Source of the DNA: Salipiger abyssi
Lineage (GTDB): Bacteria > Pseudomonadota > Alphaproteobacteria > Rhodobacterales > Rhodobacteraceae
Length of the DNA: 64,000 nt
Direction of reading: 5' to 3'
Assembly: GCF_001975705.1 (NCBI RefSeq)
Contig: NZ_CP015090.1
Location: forward strand, 1 to 64,000
Shown here: positions 1 to 7,278 of the stretch, in pieces
How positions within the stretch are numbered: position 1 is the stretch's first letter
Layout of the letters: the number at the start of each line of letters is the position of its first letter
Notes under the pieces: model-generated
Database searches by the model: none
Told to the model about the DNA's origin: nothing
The model's input: only the letters and a program-made list of their open reading frames with translations
Program-made: the position numbers and the translations under genes

Positions 1-1265
1 TTGAGCGCCAGATCGAACTCCCAGGTCGAGAGCGCCTGCGCCCAGCCGGACACGTCCACCCCCTTGATCGACACGTCGAGCCCGGCCTGCGTGAGCTGCT
101 GCGCGATGTATTCCGCCGTGCGGTCCCATTGCTGGCCATAGGGCAGGGGCGTGAGCGTCACCTTCAGATCGTCACCGCTCAGCCCGCTCTCGGCGACAAG
201 GCTCTGCGCTTTCTCGATGTCGAACGGGTAGGGCGTCACGTCAGGCTCGTAGAACGCCGTGCGCGACGAGACCGGGCCGGTCGCCGGCGCCGCCATGCCG
301 AACCAGATATTGTTCGAAATGAAGTCGCGGTCGACCGCATGCATCACCGCCTGGCGGATCTTGAGATTGTCGAACGGCGGCTTGCGCAGGTTCATCTGGA
401 TGAAGGCATGCGGTGCGTAGAACTCTTCGCCCATCGTCGTCATGACCACATCGTCGGTCTCGGACAGGCGGCGCGCCACGAAGCCCTCGACATCGCCCGG
501 CCGCAGCACATCGACCATCTGCTGTTCGAAGGCGGTCTCGCGCGAGGCGGCATCGGGGATCACCAGAAAGGTCACCCGTTCGAGATGCGCGGCGCTGTCG
601 TCCCAATAATCTTCGTAGCGTTCCAGCTCGATCGACTGGCCGCGGTTCCAGCTCACGAATTTGAACGGCCCGGTGCCGATAGGGGCGTTGTTCGCGGGGT
701 TGGTGCGATAATCGGTGCCCTCATAGACATGCCTGGCCATGATCGGCAGCGAGCTCAGCTCGAAGGCGTAGATGAAGGCCGAGAACGGCTCCCTGAGCGT
801 GAAGGTCACGGCGAAATCGCCATCGGCCTCGATGCGCTCCACATAGGTTTCGGCGAGCAGTTTCCAGCGCGGATGCGAGCTGCGCATCATGTCGTCGGCG
901 GTAAAGACCACATCCGCCGAGGTGAAGGGCGTGCCGTCGTGCCAGGTCGCGTTCTGCTGCAACTCGAAACGATAGGTCAGCCCGTCGTCGGAAATGCTCC
1001 AGGATTTCGCGAGCGAGGGCATCGGTTCCAGATCGGTGGTATAGGTCAGGAGGCTCTCGAAGATCTTGCCGCCGACATAGATCGTCGGCGCCTGAAGGTT
1101 CAGGCCGAGACCCAGCGTGGCGGGCTCGGGACGGGCGATCAGCACGAGGCGCCCGCCCTCGACCGGCCCGGTCTGTGCCAAGGCGGTGCGTGGCAGCGTG
1201 AGCAGCGCCGTGGCGCCCAAAAGCGCCATGCGGCGCGTGACGGCAAAGCTGGTCTTGTTCAGCAT
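1..1265 (-). CDS. Peptide/nickel-type ABC transporter substrate-binding protein, partial (C-terminus outside window)
   Basis: Family 5 extracellular solute-binding protein, a periplasmic receptor for an oligopeptide-type ABC importer. Read on the minus strand from an ATG at 1265, the frame stays open to the window edge (about 421 residues; the family is usually 500-540, so roughly the last fifth is missing). The N-terminus carries a Tat-like signal: VTRRMALLG at residues 9-17, then a hydrophobic stretch ending ALAQ. A typical family stretch SLAKSWSISDDGLTYRF lies near residue 85. It is last in the minus-strand run after the deacetylase, aminotransferase and SDR genes, 43 bases past the SDR stop, so it probably imports their substrate. 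Permease and ATPase genes would lie outside the window. Family sure, ligand unknown. Confidence 0.9.
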   Translation of the reverse strand, partial: MLNKTSFAVTRRMALLGATALLTLPRTALAQTGPVEGGRLVLIARPEPATLGLGLNLQAPTIYVGGKIFESLLTYTTDLEPMPSLAKSWSISDDGLTYRFELQQNATWHDGTPFTSADVVFTADDMMRSSHPRWKLLAETYVERIEADGDFAVTFTLREPFSAFIYAFELSSLPIMARHVYEGTDYRTNPANNAPIGTGPFKFVSWNRGQSIELERYEDYWDDSAAHLERVTFLVIPDAASRETAFEQQMVDVLRPGDVEGFVARRLSETDDVVMTTMGEEFYAPHAFIQMNLRKPPFDNLKIRQAVMHAVDRDFISNNIWFGMAAPATGPVSSRTAFYEPDVTPYPFDIEKAQSLVAESGLSGDDLKVTLTPLPYGQQWDRTAEYIAQQLTQAGLDVSIKGVDVSGWAQALSTWEFDLAL

Positions 1266-1308
1266 GTTTTTTCCTCTCTGTTGGTGTTTTTTGATGGTTG
1301 CGCGGGTG

Positions 1309-2064
1309 TCAGCTTTGCTTTGCCCGCGGATTGCGCAGCCCGGCGGTCTCGCCGCCATCGACGGTGAGGACGTCACCGTTCACGAAGGACGATTTCGGAG
1401 AGATCAGCCAAAGCACCGCCTCGGCGATGTCCTCCGGGCGGCCGAGGCGACCGCTGGGAATGCGCGCTTCGAGCTGCGCGCGGCGGCCGGGGAGCAACAG
1501 GGTGTTTTGCATCATCCGCGTCTCGATCTGCCCGGGGCAGACCGCGTTGATCCGGACCTCGGGCGCGATTTCCAGCGCCAGCGCCTTGGTGAGGCCGATC
1601 AGCCCCGCCTTGGACGCGGTATAAAGCGCGATCCCCTCCTCACCGGTCTTGCCCGCGATGGACGAGATCATGACGACGGAGCCGTTCGCCGCTTTCAGCG
1701 CGGGCAGGCACAGGGCGGTCAGCAGGCTCGGCACCTTGAGATTGAGGTCGAAAACCTGATCGCAAAGCTCTTCGGTCGTCTCCTCAAAGGCGTTGCGGGC
1801 ACCGCGCCCGGCATTGTTGACGAGCCCGACAAGGCGGCCATCGCTAAGCGCAAGCGCGCGTTCCGCCAGCGATGCGACGGCGCCGGGCGCGGAGAGATCC
1901 GCTTGCAGGAAACGCGCCTCCGGGATCTCGCCGACGAGCGCCTCGCCGACCTCCGCGTCGCGCCCGGTGAAGATCGGCAGATAACCCTCCTGCGCGAGCA
2001 GCCGGACGCAGGCGCGCCCGATGCCATGGGTGCCGCCGGTGATGAGAACGCGACCGCCGCTCAT
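1309..2064 (-). CDS. Short-chain dehydrogenase/reductase (SDR)
   Basis: Classical SDR of 251 residues, a cytosolic NAD(P)-dependent oxidoreductase. Visible motifs are the nucleotide-binding TGGTHGIG (9-16), NNAG (83-86), and the catalytic Ser about 135, Tyr148 and Lys152 in YTASK. The C-terminal SFVNGDVLTVDGG is also typical. The ATG overlaps the aminotransferase stop by 4 bases (ATGA), so the two are translationally coupled. In this setting it may oxidise or reduce the carbonyl product of the aminotransferase, which is inference. It resembles 3-oxoacyl-ACP reductases in general form, but nothing links it to fatty-acid synthesis here. Confidence 0.88.
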   Translation of the reverse strand: MSGGRVLITGGTHGIGRACVRLLAQEGYLPIFTGRDAEVGEALVGEIPEARFLQADLSAPGAVASLAERALALSDGRLVGLVNNAGRGARNAFEETTEELCDQVFDLNLKVPSLLTALCLPALKAANGSVVMISSIAGKTGEEGIALYTASKAGLIGLTKALALEIAPEVRINAVCPGQIETRMMQNTLLLPGRRAQLEARIPSGRLGRPEDIAEAVLWLISPKSSFVNGDVLTVDGGETAGLRNPRAKQS

Positions 2065-2990
2065 GCCACGGCCCCGGTCAGCGCGGTGGTGTAATCGGGA
2101 TGCTCATGCAGCGCCCAATAGGCTTTGCGCAGCGACAGCGTCACCGGTCCGGGGCGCCCGTTTCCGACCGGGCGGCCATCTATTTCGCACACCGGCATCA
2201 CGCCGCCGGCGGTGCTGGTCAGAAACACCTCGTCTGCCTCGTAAAGCTGTTCGGCGTTCACCCGGCCCACCGCGACCTCGAGCTGATGCGAGGGCGCCAG
2301 CTCGATCACTGTGCGCCGGGTCATGCCCTCGAAAATCCCCTCGGCAGGGGTCGAAAGCGTCCGGCCCTTCAGGCAGAAGACGTTGAAGCCCGCGCCCTCG
2401 GTCAGCCCGCCATGGATGCTGGGATGCACGGCGACATCGGCGCCCTGGTCATAGGCCTCGAAAATGCCGCGCGTCAGATCGAGCCAGTGGAAATTCTTGA
2501 TCCGCTGGTCGACCGCCTCGGACGGAATGCGCGGGGTTTTCGCAACCACCATCTTCAGGCCGCTTTCCTGCTGCTCGGGACGCGAGATCCAGACGAAGGG
2601 CTGCACGAAGAGGCTGAGCCGGTTCTTGCACATGCGGGGATCGCGGCTGCCCGCCGGCGGCACGCCACGGGTGCAGGTCATCTGCACATAGGCATCCTCC
2701 AGCCCGCTGCGGCGCGCGGCCTCAAGGATCAGCGCCCGCAGCTCGGCAGGGGGTTCGTCGATCTCCATCCGCAGCCCGGCCATCGAGGCGTAGAACCGTT
2801 CGATATAATCGTCGAGCCGGAAGAACCGGCCCTTCCACATATGCGTCACGTCATAGGTGGCGTCCGAGCGCACAAAGCCGCGATCCAGCATCGGGATCCG
2901 TGCGTCGGCGAGGGGGATAAAGGCGCCGTCCACATAGGCGCATCCGGGCGCGTCATGGGGGGCGGGCTGTTGGCTGGCGAGGATGGACAT
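2061..2990 (-). CDS. Class IV (branched-chain/D-amino-acid type) PLP aminotransferase
   Basis: PLP fold-type IV aminotransferase, 309 residues from the ATG at 2990. That ATG is preceded by GGGAGA and is preferred over an upstream in-frame start at 3050 that would run into the deacetylase gene. Features seen are MLDRGFVRSDATYDVT near residue 34, the PLP-binding Lys165 within RIKNFHWLDL, and TEGAGFNVF around 197, where the cofactor phosphate and substrate bind. The length is normal for BCAT/DAAT enzymes. It is coupled to the downstream SDR by a 4-base overlap and lies 23 bases after the HDAC-type gene. Amino donor and acceptor cannot be told from sequence; a D-amino-acid or omega-amine substrate is possible. 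Confidence 0.87.
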   Translation of the reverse strand: MSILASQQPAPHDAPGCAYVDGAFIPLADARIPMLDRGFVRSDATYDVTHMWKGRFFRLDDYIERFYASMAGLRMEIDEPPAELRALILEAARRSGLEDAYVQMTCTRGVPPAGSRDPRMCKNRLSLFVQPFVWISRPEQQESGLKMVVAKTPRIPSEAVDQRIKNFHWLDLTRGIFEAYDQGADVAVHPSIHGGLTEGAGFNVFCLKGRTLSTPAEGIFEGMTRRTVIELAPSHQLEVAVGRVNAEQLYEADEVFLTSTAGGVMPVCEIDGRPVGNGRPGPVTLSLRKAYWALHEHPDYTTALTGAVA

Positions 2991-3013
2991 GGTGTTCTCC
3001 CGTGGAAAGTCGG

Positions 3014-4039
3014 TCAGCTTTGAAAGCCGGTGAGGAAGGCGGAGAGGCAATGCGGCACCGCCTCCAGATTGTATCCACCTTCCTGAACCAGCACGGTCGG
3101 CAGGCGCAGCGCGGCAAAGCGTTGTCCGATCGGCCGGTAAGCGTCGGTCGTGAGGCGTAGGCCCTTGCTCGGGTCGTCGACATGCGCGTCGAACCCCATC
3201 GAGACGACAAGCGCGTCGGGGGTTTTGTGCAGAGCCTCCTCAAGCGCGGTGTCGAGCGCGGCCAGATAGGCGTTGTCTTCGGTGTCGCTGGGCAGCGGCA
3301 CATTGCGGGTGAAGCCGGTTCCCGGCCCCGCGCCGCGCTCTTCCGCATGGCCCCAGAAATAGGGATGATACTGCGCCGGATCGCGGTGCAGCGAGACGAA
3401 ATGCACGTCGTCGCGCTCGTAGAAGATGTCCTGCGTTCCGTTGCCGTGGTGAACGTCGATATCCACCAGAAGCACGCGTTTGGCCTCTGACAGCAGCGTC
3501 TGCGCCGCCACCCCCGCATTGTTGAGATAGGTCGCGCCGCCGCCGCAATCCCGGCCCGCGTGGTGGCCGGAGGGGCGGCAGAGCGCATAGGCGGCGCGGT
3601 CGCCGCCCAGAACCGCCTTTGCGGCGGTATCGGCAATCGTCGCCGCTTCGAGCGCGGCGGCAAAGGTATGTTCGTGGATGGGCGCCAGCTGGTCATGCAT
3701 ATGCAGGCCGACGCGGGCCGCCGGGTCGTCGGGATAACGGTCGCCGGTGCGCATGGTGGGGAAGACATTCGGAAAGATGCCGTCGGGCGGCGGGCCATAG
3801 GCCGCGACCCAGTCGGCATAGATGCTGCGCAGGAACGCGACATAGCGGGGGCTGTGCACGCCCTCCAGACAGGCCTCCCGCGCTTCCGTGACCTCGACCC
3901 GCTCCCATCCGCAGCGTTCCGCAGCGGCGGCCAGCAGGCCCGGACGCGCCGCGACATCGTTCGAGCGGCGCGGCTGGGAGAGGGAGAATACGGTCGGAAG
4001 ATGGTGAAGCTCGTGCTTGCACCCGGCAAAATAGCGCAT
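3014..4039 (-). CDS. HDAC-family zinc deacetylase (acetylpolyamine amidohydrolase-like)
   Basis: Class II histone-deacetylase-like amidohydrolase; bacterial members remove acyl groups from small amines such as acetylpolyamines. The core is complete: tandem His159-His160 (GHHAG), zinc ligands Asp195 and His197 in DIDVHHGNGTQD, a further zinc Asp284 in GFDAH with nearby DDP, and the transition-state Tyr323 in EGGY. I chose ATG at 4039 (341 residues); an in-frame GTG at 4051 has no better ribosome site. It is the first gene of the leftward operon. Followed by an aminotransferase and an SDR, it suggests N-deacetylation, then transamination, then oxidation of an imported N-acyl amine, which is inference. 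Confidence 0.88.
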   Translation of the reverse strand: MRYFAGCKHELHHLPTVFSLSQPRRSNDVAARPGLLAAAAERCGWERVEVTEAREACLEGVHSPRYVAFLRSIYADWVAAYGPPPDGIFPNVFPTMRTGDRYPDDPAARVGLHMHDQLAPIHEHTFAAALEAATIADTAAKAVLGGDRAAYALCRPSGHHAGRDCGGGATYLNNAGVAAQTLLSEAKRVLLVDIDVHHGNGTQDIFYERDDVHFVSLHRDPAQYHPYFWGHAEERGAGPGTGFTRNVPLPSDTEDNAYLAALDTALEEALHKTPDALVVSMGFDAHVDDPSKGLRLTTDAYRPIGQRFAALRLPTVLVQEGGYNLEAVPHCLSAFLTGFQS

Positions 4040-4097
4040 CGGTTCGTCCACTGTGTGTTTGGGTAAGTGGATACGAATCCGTGCGCTCAGTCAAGAT

Positions 4098-4111
4098 TAA
4101 TGGATACATTT
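4098..4111. repeat. Candidate operator, copy 1 of 14-bp direct repeat TAATGGATACATTT
   Basis: Exact copy of the word at 4317-4330. Its core AATG-GATA-CATT is an inverted repeat (AATG/CATT around 4 bases), a form expected of a dimeric repressor site. It lies about 60 bases upstream of the leftward deacetylase start. The 10-base core ATGGATACAT matches 7 of 10 positions of the TTGTATACAA operator found at 11998 and 16199. Confidence 0.6.
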
Positions 4112-4316
4112 CTTGAATTTTAGCGTAGAGGCGCTGAATTTCACGAATGCCTTCAGGAGCGGACAGCCACTGTATGTGTCGTGGAGGTGGGGTGGTTTAG
4201 TGTTTTAAATTAATGTATTAATCGGGCGTTCCAGCCGTTTTGGGGTCGACTGCGGTGGCCATGAGCGACATTCAGGCTCGACCTTCTCCCGTTGTTGCGT
4301 GAGCGCCCGACTTCAA

Positions 4317-4330
4317 TAATGGATACATTT
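4317..4330. repeat. Candidate operator, copy 2 of 14-bp direct repeat TAATGGATACATTT
   Basis: Second exact copy, 219 bases from the first. It ends 4 bases before a perfect TTGACA, so a bound protein would sit on the -35 of the rightward operon. The two copies thus bracket the divergent promoters. Confidence 0.6.
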
Positions 4331-4567
4331 TGTGTTGACAGCTCTCTGAGGAACGGTGATGTTCCCGCCCATCGAGGCGGAGCGGCAGCAGCGCTTTTCA
4401 GAGACCGGGGATGGACCACGGCCTTTGAGGCTGATTCACGCAAGCTGCACTCGCGCCGGATCGCGGACGGAAACCAGATCGCGGAACATATAGGCGCCGC
4501 GTGTCGGCGGAGCGGACCCCGCCCGCAGAGGGCCGCAGCATGTTCCGAACCAAAGAGGAGGTGCCTC

Positions 4568-4963
4568 ATGAGGCAGATTCACAACCCAGATATCGCGCCG
4601 CCCTTCGGGCCCTATTGTCACGCGGTGGAGGTCGGCCCCGGCGACTCGCTGCTGGCCTTCTCAGGTCTCGTCGGCTGCGAACCGGACGGCACGCTTCCGG
4701 CGGATGCGGGGGAACAGACCCGACTGATCTTTCAGACGCTGGCACGGCTGCTGGAGGGCGAAGGCCTCGGCACCGAACATGTCGGCAAGCTGAATTTCTT
4801 CGTGACGCGGCGCGAGGATCTGCCCGCGATCCGGGCGGCGCGCGACGCCTGGCTGGGCGATCACCGGCCCGCCATGTCGCTTGTGCTGGTCGCCGGGCTC
4901 GGCAGCGAGGACTGGTTCCTCGAAGTCGATGGCTTCGCCGTGCGCCCGGGGGCGGCGGAATGA
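4568..4963 (+). CDS. RidA/YjgF-family protein lacking the canonical arginine
   Basis: Rid-superfamily protein, 131 residues, starting at the ATG at 4568 behind AGAGGAGGT. Archetypal RidA hydrolyses reactive enamine/imine intermediates made by PLP enzymes, using an arginine in a PARS motif (Arg105 in E. coli RidA). Here the matching stretch is RPAMSLV, with Met103 in place of that Arg, so it belongs to a non-archetypal Rid subgroup and may bind or process a different substrate. Its stop overlaps the amidase start. As first gene of an operon with an amidase and a dehydrogenase complex, it is more likely pathway-specific than a general protection protein. Confidence 0.9.
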   Translation: MRQIHNPDIAPPFGPYCHAVEVGPGDSLLAFSGLVGCEPDGTLPADAGEQTRLIFQTLARLLEGEGLGTEHVGKLNFFVTRREDLPAIRAARDAWLGDHRPAMSLVLVAGLGSEDWFLEVDGFAVRPGAAE

Positions 4964-6378
4964 TGGACGAGATCCTCTCGCTCGACGCCACCGGGCAGGC
5001 GGACCGGATCGCCAAAGGCGATCTCTCGCCCCTGGAGCTGCTGGACGCGACGATTGCCCGCTGCGAAGATCGCAATCCGGCGCTGAACGCGGTCACCGTA
5101 AAATTCTACGACATGGCGCGCGATGCGGTGAAAGCCGGGCGCGTGCCCGCCGGCCCGTTCCACGGTGTGCCCTTCCTGCTCAAGGATTTCTACGCCCACA
5201 AGGCGGGCACGCCGACCACCGCAAGCTCGGCGCTGCTGGCGGGCGGCGTGATGGACCACGACAGCATCCTGACCGAACGGTTCGAGGCGGCGGGGTTCGT
5301 GATCTTCGGCAAGACCAACGTGCCCGAAATGGTCAGCATCGGCACCACCGAGCCGCTGCTTTACGGCCCCGCGCGCAACCCCGTGGATCCAGAGCGCACC
5401 CCCGGCGGGTCGAGCGGCGGCGCGGCGGCGGCGGTGGCGGGCGGCATGGTGGCTGCGGCGCATGCCAATGACGGCGCCGGCTCGACCCGCATCCCGGCCT
5501 CCTATTGCGGGCTCTTCGGCCTGAAGCCGTCGCGGGCGCGGATCACGCTCGGCCCGGATGTGGGCGAATCCATCGGCGGGATCACCTCGGAACATGTGGT
5601 GACGAAAAGCGTACGTGACAGCGCCGCCATTCTCGATGCCACGCAGGGCGCTGCCCCCGGCGACCCCTATGTCGCCCCGGCGGTCTCCGGCAGCTATCTC
5701 GACAGCCTGAGCCAGCCACTCTCGGGCCTGCGGATCGCGGTGTCGACCGATCCGTTCTTCGACGGCTGCACGACCGATCCGCAGGTGGGTGCACAGGTGC
5801 TGAAGGCGGCGGCGCTGCTCGAAACCATGGGTCATGAGGTGAGCGAAACCGCGCCGCCGCTGACCCCGGCGGAGTTCCGCGAGGTGTTTCGCCGCTTCTG
5901 GCCGATGACAGTGTCGCGCGCGGCCTTCGGACTGGCTGCGGCGCGCGATTGTTCCGTCGAGGAGATCGCCGCGCAGATGGAGCCGATCAACCGTCACATG
6001 GTCTCGCTCGGGATCGGTCTGCCCGCCGTGCAATACATCACCGATCTGGTCTATTTCCAGGGGCTCACGCGGCGCATGGGCCGGTTCTTTGAAACGGCCG
6101 ACGTGCTGCTGACGCCGGTGGTGCTGCATCCCGCGCCAAAGCTCGGGCATTACGATGTCGACCGGATCGGGGCCGAACGCGCCTTTGACCGCGTGATGGA
6201 GTCCTTCGCCTTCACCTGCCTCGCCAACGTGACCGGCCTGCCGGCGGCCAGCGTGCCCTTTGGCCACACCAAGGAAGGGCTGCCCGTGGGCATCCAGATC
6301 ACCGCGGCGCTGGGGCGGGAAGATCTGCTGTTCCGGCTGGCGGCGACGATTGAACAGCATCTGCAACAGGAGGTCTGA
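4960..6378 (+). CDS. Amidase-signature-family amidohydrolase
   Basis: Amidase of the Ser-cisSer-Lys family, 472 residues (ATG at 4960, with an adjacent ATG at 4963). It hydrolyses a carboxamide to acid plus ammonia. The triad is visible: Lys75 in FLLKDFYAH, cis-Ser near 152 in [12 protein letters not shown], and nucleophile Ser175 in [11 protein letters not shown], where most relatives have GGS. A strong ribosome site for the next gene lies just before its stop. It overlaps the Rid gene by 4 bases. The broad family includes GatA, indoleacetamide hydrolases and AtzF-type enzymes; no GatB/C partner is present, so tRNA amidation is unlikely. The substrate is unknown. Confidence 0.9.
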   Translation: MMDEILSLDATGQADRIAKGDLSPLELLDATIARCEDRNPALNAVTVKFYDMARDAVKAGRVPAGPFHGVPFLLKDFYAHKAGTPTTASSALLAGGVMDHDSILTERFEAAGFVIFGKTNVPEMVSIGTTEPLLYGPARNPVDPERTPGGSSGGAAAAVAGGMVAAAHANDGAGSTRIPASYCGLFGLKPSRARITLGPDVGESIGGITSEHVVTKSVRDSAAILDATQGAAPGDPYVAPAVSGSYLDSLSQPLSGLRIAVSTDPFFDGCTTDPQVGAQVLKAAALLETMGHEVSETAPPLTPAEFREVFRRFWPMTVSRAAFGLAAARDCSVEEIAAQMEPINRHMVSLGIGLPAVQYITDLVYFQGLTRRMGRFFETADVLLTPVVLHPAPKLGHYDVDRIGAERAFDRVMESFAFTCLANVTGLPAASVPFGHTKEGLPVGIQITAALGREDLLFRLAATIEQHLQQEV

Positions 6379-6381
6379 GCG

Positions 6382-7185
6382 ATGACCGGCATTCCCCTTT
6401 CCATCCCCGGCAGCGCGCGTCTGATCGGCGTCATGGCCGATCCGGTGGCTCAGGTTCGCACGCCGCAACTGCTGTCGGAGGCCTTTGCGGAGGCCTCCGT
6501 CGAGGCGCTTTGCCTGCCGATGCATGTGCCCGCCGGGAATCTGGGCGCGGCGCTGGACGCGGCCCGCAGCATCAGGAATATCTCCGGCTTTGTGCTGACC
6601 ATTCCGCATAAGGAGCAGGGCGTCGCCTTTTGCGACGCCGTGTCCGAGCGCGTCACCCTGTCGGGCAGCGTCAACGCGGTCCGGGTGCAGCCGGATGGCA
6701 GCCTTCTGGGCGAAACCTTCGACGGGCGCGGCTTTGTCGGCGGTTTGAAACAGGCCGGCTATGCCATTGCCGGAAAACGGGTGCTGCTGGTGGGCGCGGG
6801 CGGCGCGGCGGCGTCGATTGCCGCCGAGCTGCTGACCGAAGGCATCTCCGAGCTGCACCTGCTGAACCGCACGCCGGAACGCGCGGAGCGTCTTGCGGCC
6901 CGGCTCGCCCCCGCCTTCCCCGATCGTCGCATCGGCCTTGCAGGTGCCGAAGCGGCGCCGGTCGATCTGGTGGTGAACGCCACCTCCGTCGGCCTACGCG
7001 GTGACGATCCGATGCCGCTGACGGCGGATCGTCTGGCCGGCGCCGATATGGTCGCCGAGGCGCTGGTGCCGCCGCAGCAGACCGCGCTTGGCCGCGCCGC
7101 GCAGGAGGCGGGGATCGCCTATCTCGACGGGCGCGCGATGCTTCAGGGCCAGCTTGGCCTGCTGCGGGATTTCTTCTCCGCCTGA
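6382..7185 (+). CDS. AroE-like (shikimate/quinate dehydrogenase family) NADP oxidoreductase with altered substrate site
   Basis: Shikimate-dehydrogenase-family protein, 267 residues, 3 bases after the amidase with AGGAGG overlapping that gene's end. The catalytic Lys77 (IPHKEQG), Asn98 and Asp114 are kept, as are the GAGGAAAS dinucleotide loop and the NRTPERA NADP motif. However, the N-terminal substrate loop, normally NPxxHSxSP, reads DPVAQVRTP (20-28): the first shikimate-binding Ser is Val25 and the second is Thr27. The NTD triplet before the GF motif is TFD. I therefore infer a related but different hydroxy-acid substrate, not the biosynthetic AroE. Its operon partners (amidase, E1, E2) also argue for catabolism. 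Confidence 0.88.
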   Translation: MTGIPLSIPGSARLIGVMADPVAQVRTPQLLSEAFAEASVEALCLPMHVPAGNLGAALDAARSIRNISGFVLTIPHKEQGVAFCDAVSERVTLSGSVNAVRVQPDGSLLGETFDGRGFVGGLKQAGYAIAGKRVLLVGAGGAAASIAAELLTEGISELHLLNRTPERAERLAARLAPAFPDRRIGLAGAEAAPVDLVVNATSVGLRGDDPMPLTADRLAGADMVAEALVPPQQTALGRAAQEAGIAYLDGRAMLQGQLGLLRDFFSA

Positions 7186-7217
7186 CCGCTTCCGATCTTT
7201 TCCGACTTCCTCAGGCT

Positions 7218-7234
7218 CGGGGCGTTGCGCCCCG
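7218..7234 (+). other. Perfect 7-bp stem-loop in the aroE-like/E1 gap
   Basis: CGGGGCG, loop TTG, CGCCCCG, in the only long gap (93 bases) of this operon. There is no T-run after it, so it is more likely a transcript-stabilising or pause hairpin than a full terminator. Confidence 0.45.
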
Positions 7235-7278
7235 GGCCGCCGGCCTCTGCTTGCCGACTTTCCTGAAAGGCTTCCGAC

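Larger units (their letters stand above)
4040..4567. promoter_or_regulatory. Divergent promoter region between deacetylase operon and Rid/amidase operon
   Basis: About 530 bases without a credible gene, holding two leftward/rightward promoters. It is more AT-rich than its surroundings at 4080-4115 and 4195-4220. Two exact copies of a 14-base word lie at 4098-4111 and 4317-4330. A related GTGGATAC word lies at 4067-4074, next to the deacetylase start. A perfect TTGACA (4335-4340) directly follows the right-hand copy and could be the -35 of the rightward operon; no good -10 is visible at normal spacing. This would leave a roughly 200-base leader before the Rid gene. Confidence 0.6.

Noticed and set aside
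4292..4567. N-terminal extension of the Rid protein
   Set aside because: The ATG at 4568 has a strong AGAGGAGGT site and gives the normal family length; the extension crosses the TTGACA promoter element.
4861..6858. Long minus-strand open frame opposite the amidase and AroE-like genes
   Set aside because: Same GC-bias shadow; low-complexity composition and no recognisable fold, while the plus-strand genes carry full catalytic motifs.
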